From the NCBI RefSeq assembly GCF_000003195.3, contig NC_012871.2:54675802-54739801 (forward strand): 64,000 bases of DNA, read 5' to 3'. The notes beneath the pieces are model-generated. The model was not told where the DNA came from, searched no databases, and saw nothing but the letters and a program-made list of their open reading frames with translations. Of the stretch, positions 1 through 9,756 are shown one piece after another; positions within the stretch are counted from its first letter, which is position 1; every line of letters begins with the position of its first letter. This DNA is from Sorghum bicolor. Its lineage: Eukaryota > Streptophyta > Magnoliopsida > Poales > Poaceae. Made by a program: the position numbers and the translations under genes.

Positions 1-635
1 AATAATACCAATCTTTATTACCGAAGATCCGAATCCAGAGCGTAGTGCTCTACTTCTCTAATTGCTATCTAATCAATCTCTAAACTTGAAGGATTAGGGA
101 GTAGCTAATTCTAATTCTCTGTGGGAGAGAAGCTCTAAACCCTAACTTTGATGGCTACCTCTGAATAATGATTTCTCCTCCCTCCTCCAGGGGCCAGGGG
201 GTCTGGTTTTATAGTCCCCTCAAGTGAACGTGAGCCATTGGATCAAACCGACATAGATTGTATGGTTTAGATTGATCCTTTAGGTCGGTGGAGTCTTGCC
301 CCGAAGCAGAGTCCTGGTTGGAATCCAACCCTGGGCGGGCGCCCAAGGGGGGTGAGCGGGCGCCCTACCCCCGAGCCCGAATCGCTTTCCGTTCGTTCCC
401 GTGGCTTCTGGATCCTTCTAGATTGAGGAAAATTACGCGGCACGTAATTATCTCGTTGTAAACATGACATGTGGGTCTTCTCTCCATATTTTCTGATAAA
501 CCCCTGCAGAAATAGATAAACACCAAAACTCGTGGAATTCTGTCAGATAAAACCCTAATTCTAGATGTTTGTTTCATATTGATCCTTTTTCATGTTTATT
601 TGATTATTAATTTTAGTACTTAAGGACCGTCAACA
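1..635 (-). repeat. 3' LTR of element A, truncated by the window edge
   Basis: It aligns base for base with 7817-8453 of the 5' LTR, apart from scattered substitutions and a 2-bp indel. It ends in GGACCGTCAACA at 635 and is followed at once by the complement of the polypurine tract. A TATA box (CTATAAAACC, minus) lies near 205-214, and one pair of GC dyads lies upstream of it. Confidence 0.93.
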
Positions 636-673
636 AACTCCCCCAAGCTTACCCTTTGCTCGTCCCTGAGCAA
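636..673 (-). other. Polypurine tract and adjoining hairpin of element A
   Basis: Minus-strand AAGCTTGGGGGAGTT (636-650) abuts the 3' LTR and is the expected plus-strand primer. Just upstream at 656-673 is a perfect 6-bp stem, TTGCTC-AGGGAC-GAGCAA. The same hairpin-tract-LTR arrangement recurs in B, C, D, F and H. Confidence 0.85.
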
Positions 674-2144
674 ACAGCTAAACTCAGATGGATCAGGAGT
701 TGCTTCGATGTTTTCTTTTCTGACAGACACACATGCTTTTACATAAAAATTCTTCCAGATTAAAGTGAAGTGTTATGAAGTTTAGTACCTGCACTTAAAT
801 CTTAAGTAATCGAAAGACAAAATAGTTAAGTCAAGCACTATCCCTCTTGTCTATACTTCACCTTTGTTCTAGAGTTTTTTCATAAGTTTTCAAAATAAAA
901 CTCAGAGTTCCCAGCAATGATTCTCTCAAGTCTCTCTATATGTGGTATTTGTGGATCCTTACCATGATATCACTTACCTATAGCTAATGGAATATTTAAG
1001 TGGAGCTCATAGGAGTGAAAAAACAGCTCATACATATGTTGTCTAATCGAGTCATGGATCCAAAGGAACTTAGCATATAATTAAATCAAGATGTGCATGT
1101 GTGGTGGAGTAAATGATAGTGATGATGAAAATGCATAAGTGATAATAAAACTTAGTTCTCATTGCTCCTTATATTGCTATCTCTCCTCCTCTTTGATCTT
1201 TGCTTTGGGAGAACATGGGCTATCTCTTTTTTTTTCAGGTGGGTAGTAGATACCCCTAATTCTACTGTCGGACACTTGTCCATTTTTTCCGCTCAAGTGG
1301 GCATCTTTGTACCCCTAATTCTACTCCGGACACTTGTCCATTTTTACCTCTCGTCTCACTCTTTTTCTTTCTTTTCCGAGGTTCCGGGCACTTGCCCCTT
1401 TTATTTCCTCGTATATTTTTGCATAACCCATGCCTCTTCTGCATTGAATCTTTTTAGAGAGAGAGAGAATAACAATACTTGGGACAGTGAGTGATAATAT
1501 TTTTAGCAATTTTAATGAATGGTGGTGGATGCTGTGGTAGATGTGTGCAAGTGAATATCTTAATTTAACCACATGAAAAGCTCCTAAGGGTCGACACAGC
1601 TCGATCAAACTCAATGTAAATATAGTAAAAGATGTTATAGCAAGTATGGCTGTGGTAGGTAGTTTGTTATGCTAGGAACTCATCATGTGATTTGTAAGTC
1701 TTCAAAATAAATCTCTAGAACTTGGTGTAGTAGGAACAAGATAAACAGTAGCTCAACTTTATATCATGCCTTTCTCTTACCTAGACTTTAGTTTTATGCT
1801 TCCCAAAGATAGTAATTTTAGTTTTAGTAATTCCTGGAAGAACTCTAATATAAAAGCTAGGTACTTGTAGGTAAGCAAACAGAGCAACTGTTCATCATTT
1901 CCATCATGTATCTTTTTGGTCTTTTTGTTTTTTCTAGAGATTTGTACTTAACAGATAAAATAAAGCACACTTATCTACATACTCTTTTTATTTTGTTTTT
2001 ATGTTTATAAAATGCAGTAAATTAAAGCAAGAAATTATTTATTTGGTTTTCTAAGTTTTTTTCCTTTTAAGATAAATTAAATACTAAGACAGAATAGAAT
2101 AAATAGGAAGAGTAAATAAAAACTTACTTGATAAATTGGGGAGG
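674..2144 (-). other. Non-coding 3' internal region of element A
   Basis: I see no credible gene here. The region is AT-rich. It holds a two-copy tandem repeat (1251-1309 and 1310 onward, about 59 bp) built on TACCCCTAATTCTACT and GGACACTTGTCC, and a further dyad GGGCACTTGCCC at 1386-1397. These dyads are conserved in the equivalent regions of B, C, D, F and H. Confidence 0.7.
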
Positions 2145-2160
2145 AACTCCCCCAAGCTGG
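2145..2160 (-). other. Internal polypurine-tract-like copy in A
   Basis: Minus strand reads CCAGCTTGGGGGAGTT. It repeats the core of the 3' polypurine tract and lies just beyond the stop of the downstream ORF (2176). The copy in B is at 24431-24446. Confidence 0.6.
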
Positions 2161-2175
2161 ATGTTGACGTCGGTC

Positions 2176-3753
2176 TTACCCGATATTCCAGAACCGCATC
2201 ATGGTTGTGATGTTGTCGTTCATTGTTGTTGTATCTTGTCTCAGCTCTTCTACTGCAGCGGCATGGTCCTGGTTCTATTTTTGTTGCTCTTCCAGGAGTC
2301 TTCCATGTTCTGCTTGCGTGTTCTGGATGTCGAGGAGGGTGTTGTCGGTACGAGTGAAGAAAGCACCGGCCTCTTGATAGTAGTTATTCGTGAAAGCGTA
2401 GGAGGCGTCGGAGTATCATCCTGCATCAAATTGGGGCGGAGGTCTGGATCCTGAAGCTCCATATGGATCAGTGGAATACCTGCCCGTATGAAAAGGCGGG
2501 TTTGTCCACTGGTGATCTTGGCTCTCCGGCCATGTCTCTTCTGTTGGCTCTTGTGGTTGCGCATGACGAGCCCATGGGTCTCGAAGGACTCGAGGGTTGT
2601 AATCGCAATAATGCAGGTGTGCTGCTTCTTCTGGTCCGGGATCAGCTCCATACCAGGTGCGTTCTCGGTGAGTGGTTATCCTTTCAGATGCCACTCGCTG
2701 TGGAGTTCTCTGGTTCACTGGTGTTGCTGCAATCTCAATCAAAAAGTTTTGCACAGCGTAGAGGCCAAGGTTCGGGTTAGGTAACTGAATCTTGCCTTTA
2801 TCATCATATAGCATATACATTATATTCCCCTCTTTCTTTAACATCCGAGCTTGTCTAAATGTGTTATAGCCATGATAAATTCTTAATTCTTCTATGAAGT
2901 CCAACGATGAGTTTTCTAGTAAGTGAAGATTAGTGGCTAGACGAGTGATAAGTGAAGTACATCCTACTGGTCCCTGCAGACTAGGTATACTAAGCCAATG
3001 TGAAACTAATAGTGTAACAGGTGAAGTGGGTACTTTACTAATAGCAGCATATAAAAGTTGTAAATCTCCTACTCTTACTTTCCTAATATCGTCACGATAG
3101 AAAAGATTGTACCCAAGCCATTTGTGAAACATCCTAAGAGTGGGGTGTTCCATGTCACTGGTTCGGGCTTGACTGTAAAAATTATCTCTAGATATTTCTC
3201 TCCAAAACTGGTGTCTCTCAAAATTGGGTAAATCGGAGTCAATGTTCAGGATGCATCTTGAAGAGAAACCAAGATGGTCACTCAGCTCTCTCCAAGATAA
3301 CATAATTTCCTGTTTGAACATCCGAAAAACAATTCCCCCCTCATAGTATTGTAAAGTGCAAAGAAATTCGAGGGTGAGAAGACAAGAACCCAGCTCAGTT
3401 ATATTCCAAAAATTTGTCCAACCCATCATCTGAAAAATTAAGTCAAATTCAGTGTCCATACCTGTTTCTTGTAGTAGGATTGGATCGAGAGTAGGGGCAT
3501 GAATAAAATCTTTATTCTTCAGTTGCTGATAGACTTCCTTCTCTCTTCGGGTCTTCAGTCCAAGGTCTCCTATCTTGAGAAGGACCTTAACTTGTTGTCC
3601 TGATGAAGATGATGGAGCTTGTGTGGGTGTCGGGTCAACGCTCATCTCTGATGGCTGTGAGGAGTGTCGGGCTGAACTCCTTGTACCAATGTTCTTGAGA
3701 GCCTTCCCTGCATTCTTAACCTTCTTAAACATCCTGCAAACAAAGGTTGGCAA
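2176..3753 (-). pseudogene. ATHILA-ORF1-like protein in the env position (element A), one nonsense codon
   Basis: The frame from the likely start at 3732 (MFKKVKN) to TAA at 2176 has 519 codons, the same as in element B. A TGA at 2416-2418 stands where B has CGA (Arg), so it is a single C-to-T change. The N-terminal 50 residues are basic, then Ser/Pro-rich. The middle carries the pattern GW-x-NFW, then LTLEFLCTLQ and LSWRELSDHLGF, which I recognise as like the ATHILA ORF1 family of plant Ty3/gypsy elements. The C-terminus is Gln/Glu-rich and probably coiled coil. I see no clear signal peptide or membrane segment, so envelope function is not supported. Function of the family is unknown. Confidence 0.6.
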
Positions 3754-4641
3754 AAAACACGACTGGTGGAAAATGTGAGATAAAATGTTAGTGGTCAGCT
3801 GTCCGGAGTGTCAGTAATCCAGGGGTTAATCGTTCAAGACAAGTTTCTATTTTGGTAGAGCCTCCCCCTAAACAACTTTTACTTCCGCTTAGATAACGGG
3901 ATCACTACTTGCTAGGTGACAATCACTCTCTAAAAAGAACTCCAACCTTCCCTTCCACTCTCCTCTTTCTCTCTACTCTCTTCTCCTCACTACAAGAACT
4001 CCTTCTCGGGAAACTGAAACTTGTGTGGTTTTCTGGAGCGTTTGTGTGAAGAGAAGGAGAGCTGGAGGTGGCCTTTTATAGGAGGAAAAGGGGACAGGGC
4101 GGGCGCCCTTGGTAGGTGGGCGGGCGCCCACTTGTGATGCCCATCCTGGGTGTGCCTCCTCCACTTGCTTCCTTGCTTTGATCTCACGCAGAATAATATT
4201 GTGTTGGTGGTGGTTGGACGGTGGAAAGATGTCAGGTGAGTGGAAACATATTGGTGGATGAAATTATGTGATGGGATGTATGTGAGGTGAAGTGTATGAC
4301 ATGTGGGACCCAAGGAGTGTGGGTCATGCTTCTAGAAGATCAATATAAATAAATATAATGCATGAAAAATCTATGAGAATTGAAACTTAATTAAAATGAT
4401 AATGGGAAATATTTTTGTGCCTCCACAATAATTAATAAATATGGGTTGTTACACACCACGAATATTATTTATATGGGGCTTTTTGATTATTATAATTATG
4501 CTATGAATATATATGACTAATGCAAGAATTAATTATGTAAGAATTTAAATATGAGAGAATTAATAATGCGGATAAATACCGATTTACCTCCCGGTGAGGG
4601 TTTGGGATTTTCAGGTCCCTTAAGCTGGACCTCCAAATCTT
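3733..4641 (-). promoter_or_regulatory. Putative internal promoter and leader of the ORF1-like gene (A)
   Basis: On the minus strand there are two GC dyads, GGGCGCCCGCCC at 4118-4129 and 4097-4108, spaced 21 bp. A TATA box CTATAAAAGG follows near 4072-4081, then a CT-rich leader. A splice-acceptor-like TTTGTTTGCAG ends immediately before GATG of the ORF at 3732. The dyad pair and its spacing match those in the LTR promoter. The stretch from about 4310 to 4600 is AT-rich and I see nothing else in it. B carries the same arrangement. Confidence 0.5.
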
Positions 4642-6595
4642 TTAATCTTCTGAGTTACCTTCCTTCGAAGATGGTGTCTCCAGTGGTTCTTCATAAACTT
4701 CCTTCACTGTAGAGTCTCTCTGGTCTGGGTTTGAATGTGAAGTGTTCTTCTTGACCGTTTATGTTGAACTTGATTTCTCCCTTCCCGACATCAATGTGGG
4801 CATTGGCAGTGCTCAGAAATGGCCTTCCAAGGATGATGGACACTTTCGAGTCAGGACTCATGTCTAGTACTACGAAGTCTACTAGCACCAGGAAATCTCT
4901 GATCTTGACTGGAATGTTCTCGGCGATGCCCAACGGGTGTCGAATCGATTGATCCGCTAGTTGTAGGCACATTGATGTTGGTTCTAAGGTTGCATGCTCA
5001 AGCTTTTTGTAGACTGATGCTGGCATCACACTGACACTTGCTCCGAGATCATAAAGTGCCTTATTGAAGTGTCGGTTTCCGATCGAGCAATCAATAGTGG
5101 GGCATCATGGATCTTCCTTCTTCTTTGGTGGTTTGTTGAGGATGGCCGCACTACATTCTTCTGTCAGCTTGATAACCTCAGTGGTGGGCAGTGGTCTCTT
5201 CTTGTTAAGAATATCTCTGATGTACTTTGCATATGTAGGTACCTGTATGGCATCGAGCAGAGGTATGTTGACATATAATTTCTGAATGACCTCTACAAAC
5301 TTACCAAACTGCTCATCCGACTGCAGTCCTCTGTTTCTTCTGGGAAATGGCAAATAGTTGGTGTCGTAAAAATCTTTCCTCATTTCTCCAGTTCTTGGTG
5401 GTTGGAGCAGATCTTCTGCTTCAACTGGGCTTTCTTCTTCTATCACTGCTGGTTGCACTGGTTCTGATGTTCTTTGTTTCTCTTTTGGGTATGGTGGATC
5501 TCTGGTGGCTTTACCTCCTCTAGTAGTTATATTCTTTACCTGCTCAAGGTTAGTAGCAACAGGCAGTGCAGCAGCTAACTTTATTAATTTAAGCTCTACC
5601 CTTTTATTAAGAGCGTTTTGCTCATCAAAGGCAGTTAGTAGAAAATCCATTTTATTGTGTATATCTTTTAGAGATGATTCATTTGTATCTAGCCTTTGTT
5701 TAACTTCATCATTAATTTTGGTTTGTTGAGCAATTATCTCTTTTAATGAAAGTTGCTTGACAGTATTACCTGAATTCATACCATTGCTATTGGGTTGACT
5801 CGAAGTTGGTTGATATTTGTATGCTATCTCAATGGCCCTTTGATCTTCTTTGAACTTGGCCCTCTGGTCAATCCAATGGAGCAAATTTTCCATCTTAGTT
5901 GATAATGCATTTACTTCTTCTAGTATTCCTTCAGTTTGATGACATTGTTGAGCTTTATCTTGGAACCAGCTTTGATTTTCTACTATCTTATCCAAAAGTA
6001 TCTCTGCTTTTCCAGTTGTAAGTTCCAAGAATGATCCTTTAGCAGATGCATCTAGGCACTCACGAGCCTTCTGGGTTAATCTTTGGTAGAAGGTCTGCAT
6101 AAGTAACCATGTGGCCATTCCATGGTGAGGACAATCTGATATGTATCCTTGAAAACGCTCCCATGCTTCCGAAATGGTTTCTGTCTTCTGCTGTTGAAAA
6201 CTGACAATATTTCCTCTTAAGGCAGTTGTTTTGCCTATAGGGAAAAACTTTGATAGAAAGGCATCTGACAAGTTCGTCCAGTTGTTGATGTTATCTTGAT
6301 GAGTGTAGAACCACTTCCTCGCTTTTCCTTCTAGTGAGAATGGAAAAAGGCGAAGCAGTATGACGTCTTTGTCAACTCCGTTGATGTGGATTGTGCTTCC
6401 AATCTCTAAGAAATTCTGCAAGTGTGCACTAGCATATTCATGTGCCTTTCAACTGAATTGTGTAGCTTGCACCAAATTGATGAGGCTTGACTTGAGCTCA
6501 AACTCAGGTATTCCTTCTTCTACTGCAAATCTTGGACCAGTTGGAATGTTCTCAAGCCTTGGAGCAGAGAATTCTTGCAAGGTCTTGTGTGCCAT
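4642..6595 (-). pseudogene. gag-protease pseudogene of element A
   Basis: Translation from 6595 (MAHKTLQEF) gives a Ty3/gypsy capsid region with the retrotransposon-gag signature (LLRLFPFSLEGKARKWFY, then AWERFQGYI and WLLMQTFY). A linker rich in Gln/Asn and coiled coil follows, then a retropepsin-like domain with the active site DLGAS near 5038-5049 and ILGRPFL downstream. Lesions are TGA at 6449-6451, TGA at 5105-5107 and a 2-bp loss in a CT run near 4713-4720. I see no CCHC zinc knuckle. No RT follows. The intact frame would be about 650 codons, as in B. Confidence 0.8.
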
Positions 6596-6914
6596 AGCTT
6601 CAACAATTGGTAGCTAGCTTCTTCTTCTCTTGATTGCTTTGGTTCTGATGATGGAGAGTTGAATGTACCCAAAGTCAATCCTGTTATACCCTGTCTAAAA
6701 ATATAAACATAGAAAAACAACAGGGTGAACCTGCCAAAGCAGAGGTGCCTTGTTATGATTTCTCACTTAGTAGCTGTTTTTATGCAATTATTTCTCTATA
6801 GTCTAGTCTAATATTTTATATGAATAACCTTGACTGATTTTCTGGCTTTCCTAAATATTACCCTTTTGTTCCCTTTTATGACTTATTCCTGAGACTCGTA
6901 TAATTCCTATAAAT

Positions 6915-6931
6915 CCCCGGCAACGGCGCCA
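6915..6931 (-). other. Primer binding site of element A (tRNA-Asp type)
   Basis: Minus strand TGGCGCCGTTGCCGGGG starts 8 nt inside the 5' LTR. It is complementary to the 3' end of plant tRNA-Asp as I recall it, a usage typical of Athila elements. Confidence 0.85.
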
Positions 6932-7456
6932 GAAATGCTTGTTGACACTAGCTAACACCACTTAGATACTAGGTTGTCATCCCTAGCATGGCGCCAGAGT
7001 GTACAAATGTATTTATAAATGTAAAGGCTCTCTAGAAAATAATCTATTCTATCCGCAAGCGCATAGATAAAACACCTCATTGTAGCATTTCACCAGGATA
7101 AGTATTCCAGGTATCGTTATTTATAATTTTGCTCAAGGGATCTAAGGAGATGGAATTAAATCAATGGGCAAAATCTATCAAGGCATAGACTAGAGATAAA
7201 CTTGCAAGAACATGATTACTAATGAGAAACTCGTCACACAGTCACTTACTTTAGCAGGGGGTAAACCATAAAGATAATGATAATGAATTATAAGTTCATG
7301 GGTAGATAACACAGCGATTAGAAAATAGACTACTCCTCATATATGTAGGTGATGTCGGATTAGCTAGAGAATGGATTCTAAGTTATCTACTAACTACTAA
7401 GTCATAATCTACTCTAGTTATCTACAAGATCATGTATAGCATAAAAGACTCTTCAT

Positions 7457-7780
7457 TCATGTATAAGGAACATTGATAAAGTAAATCAGAACATCGCATG
7501 ACTTACTCCACAATACCGGTTCTGCCTGTCTTATCAACGGAGGGTGGACTATATAAGAATCAACGAAGCTGTCACTATCGCGAACTACCACATGACTCGG
7601 CCAATAGGATACATTTGCAGATAAATAACATCTAAGCACCACGCTCACATGTGATCTATCACCTAACTCCCTCGCGTCAAGAGCTAAGCGCTTTGCAAAC
7701 TTATACATAAACTCATTATCAATTAGAACTATATCAAATATAGAACTAGAGCAAACTAAGAACATAATAATTAGAGACAT
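7457..7780 (-). CDS. Hypothetical LTR-encoded ORF, group 1 (107 aa)
   Basis: This ORF runs in the sense direction inside R/U5, downstream of the TATA box. It starts MSLIIMFLVCSSS (hydrophobic) and contains VVRDSDSFVDSYIV. It is open in all four group 1 LTRs in the window (also 21907-22230, 29739-30062, 57291-57614), and a gap-free relative is open in group 2 LTRs. Against this, T-rich DNA easily encodes hydrophobic residues, and I recognise no family. It could be a conserved DNA or RNA element instead of a protein. Confidence 0.3.
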   Translation of the reverse strand: MSLIIMFLVCSSSIFDIVLIDNEFMYKFAKRLALDARELGDRSHVSVVLRCYLSANVSYWPSHVVVRDSDSFVDSYIVHPPLIRQAEPVLWSKSCDVLIYFINVPYT

Positions 7781-8020
7781 AATGCAATTAGAACAATAGA
7801 ATTAGAGAAAGATATGAATAATACCAATCTTTATTACCGAAGATCCGAATCCAGAGCGTAGTGCTCTACTTCTCTAATTGCTATCTAATCAACCTCTAAA
7901 CTTGAAGGATTAGGGAGTAGCTAATTCTAATTCTCTGTAGGAGAGAAGCTCTAAACCCTAACTTTGATTGCTACCTCTGAATAATGATTTCTCCTCCCTC
8001 CTCCAGGGGCCAGGGGGTCT

Positions 8021-8181
8021 GGTTTTATAGTCCCCTTAAGTGAACGTGAGCCATTGGATCAAACCAACATAGATTGTATGGTTTAGATTGATCTTTTAGG
8101 TCGGTGGAGTCTTGCCCCGAAGCAGAGTCCTGGTTGGAATCCAACCCTGGGCGGGCGCCCAAGGGGGGTGGGCGGGCGCCC
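8021..8181 (-). promoter_or_regulatory. LTR promoter of element A: paired GC dyads and TATA box
   Basis: Minus strand carries GGGCGCCCGCCC twice (8170-8181, 8149-8160), with starts 21 bp apart and a 9-nt spacer. ACTATAAAACC follows near 8021-8031. The conserved block CCCCCTGGCCCCTGG follows the TATA box in all three element groups and probably marks the transcription start region. Confidence 0.6.
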
Positions 8182-8453
8182 TGCCCCCGAGCCCGAATCG
8201 CTTCCCGTTCGTTCCCGTGGCTTCTGGATCCTTCTAGATTGAGGAAAATTGCGCGGCACGTAATTATCTCGTTGTAAACATGACATGTGGGTCTTCTCTC
8301 TCCATATTTTCTGATAAACCCCTGCAGAAATAGATAAACACCAAAACTCATGGAATTCTGTCAGATAAAACCCTAATTCTAGATGTTTGTTTTATATTGA
8401 TCCTTTTTCATGTTTATTTGATTATTAATTTTAGTACTTAAGGACCGTCAACA

Positions 8454-9756
8454 GTTGGATCAAACCGACTTAACAAGCGGTCGAGATAGCTCCTCAGAGG
8501 CGGTAGAGGAAGCTTTCGGAAGGGGGGGGGGGCAAACCCTAGCAGCAGGGGACCGGTCGACGCTAGGGTGGGGCCAGCCAGCCCCACCTGTGAAAGCTCT
8601 AGTTTGGTTTTGGATAATTGATCAAACTCTAGTACTAACCTCTATACTAAGTGTGTGTAGACTTAATGAGGTTGGTACATGCCAAGTGATGGAGCAAGAG
8701 ATGATCATGGTGATGATGGTGATGACCACAAGATGATAAAGTGCTCAACTTGGAGAAGAAGAAAGAGAAAAATAAAACCCTATGGAAATCAAGGAAATGG
8801 TATTGCTTAGGGTTTTGGTTTTTGTGATCAAGATACCATAGAGGGTGTGATCACATTTAGGATAGATAGCCGTATTATAAAGAGGGGAATTCCTTGGCTA
8901 AGCGGTTATCAAGTGCCACTAGGTGTCATTGTTCATGTGCATGCATTTAGAACCTAGTGAGCTAACTTAACTCCTTCGAAAAAATGATTGTGAAAATGCT
9001 AACACACTTGCACATCGTGGTGTACACTTTGTGGTGTTGGCATACTTTGAGAAGGAGGTGGAGATTGAAGGGTAGAGAGGGGTTGGGTTCCTCTCTCCCT
9101 TCCACCGAGCTTGCGAGGCGGGATTCAGCGCTTTTGAGAAAATGTAATGCATATTTTTCTATTGTGCCGGTGGGAAGTTTGGAGAAGTTACAGGAGTGTT
9201 TCTCGCTAAGAAACACTCACCGGACGCAGTGCACAGAGGCACCGAACGCGTCCGGTGCTATGTCGGTGTCTGACTAGAGAGTGCAGAGCACACCAGACGC
9301 TCTGCACCAGACGCAGGAGATCTATTGTGCGCGCGTCCGGTGCTTGTTAGGGTCGGTGCGCTAGACTGCACAGTTTTCTGGCAGGGCACCGGACGCACCG
9401 GAGTGAGTCCGGTGCTCAGCGTCCGGTGTGTGATCTCTTTGCAAACCTCCCTGCGTATGAAACCGGACGCACTGGAGTGAGTCTGGTGCTCAGCGTCCGG
9501 TGTTCAAGCTTCTTTGCGGACCTCTCTACGCACGGGTCCGGCGAGTATCGGATGCGTCCGGTGCTCACTTGACCGCGTCCGGTGGTCTGCAGGTGACCGT
9601 TAAGAGATCGACGTGTGAAGGTAAAAAGGGGACACGTGGCAGTTTTTTAGGGCACTAGACGTAGGGCTTGAGCGTCCAATGTTTCCCTACAGCGCATCCG
9701 CTGATCTTGATTTTAGCCCAGTGAAAGAGCCAACGACTCTATTTATTTGAGGGGCT
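8454..9756 (+). mobile_element. Probable Ty1/copia LTR fragment (SIRE/Maximus-like)
   Basis: This stretch lies between A and C, has no convincing ORF and resembles, from memory, LTRs of large Ty1/copia elements of panicoid grasses. It has a G-run near 8521-8531, GATGATGGTGATGA-type repeats near 8700, and at least six copies of GCGTCCGGTG between 9248 and 9590. Two tandem repeats of about 84 bp start at 9389 and 9473. C is inserted right after TTGAGGGGCT. The assignment is by recall only. Confidence 0.45.

Larger units (their letters stand above)
1..8453 (-). mobile_element. Element A: group 1 non-autonomous Athila-like Ty3/gypsy retrotransposon
   Basis: The element reads right to left: 5' LTR (6940-8453), tRNA-Asp-type primer site, gag-protease pseudogene, ATHILA-ORF1-like pseudogene, polypurine tract, and a 3' LTR cut by the window start. 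The LTR begins TGTTGACGGTCC and ends GTGTCAACA. The internal part is about 6.3 kb with no RT, RNase H or integrase, so movement would need proteins from another element (inference). The right flank starts GTTGG. The matching left target copy lies outside the window. It is closely related to element B (21389-30733). Confidence 0.9.
6940..8453 (-). repeat. 5' LTR of element A (1514 bp)
   Basis: It is bounded by TGTTGAC...GTCAACA inverted ends and flanked on the inside by the primer site. In transcription order it has GC dyads (8170-8181 and 8149-8160), a TATA box (8021-8030), then a long R/U5 that contains a small ORF. The last third of U5 is shared with the LTRs of groups 2 and 3. Confidence 0.93.

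Noticed and set aside
267..577. Small ORFs in U3 of group 1-3 LTRs (also near 8025-8351, 22534-22844, 30366-30644, 33832-34135, 52339-52707, 57860-58228)
   Set aside because: They sit mostly upstream of the TATA box, span the GC dyads, exist on either strand and change frame and length between copies. The dyads explain the conservation better than coding does.
2176..3753. Envelope glycoprotein in the env position
   Set aside because: No signal peptide, transmembrane helix or cleavage site is visible. The core resembles ATHILA ORF1, whose role is unknown.
8455..8736. 93-aa ORF after element A
   Set aside because: It crosses a G-run and simple repeats in LTR-like DNA, with no family resemblance.
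9248..9590. CRISPR-like repeat array
   Set aside because: Repeats are short, in both orientations, without regular spacers, and in eukaryotic transposon DNA.
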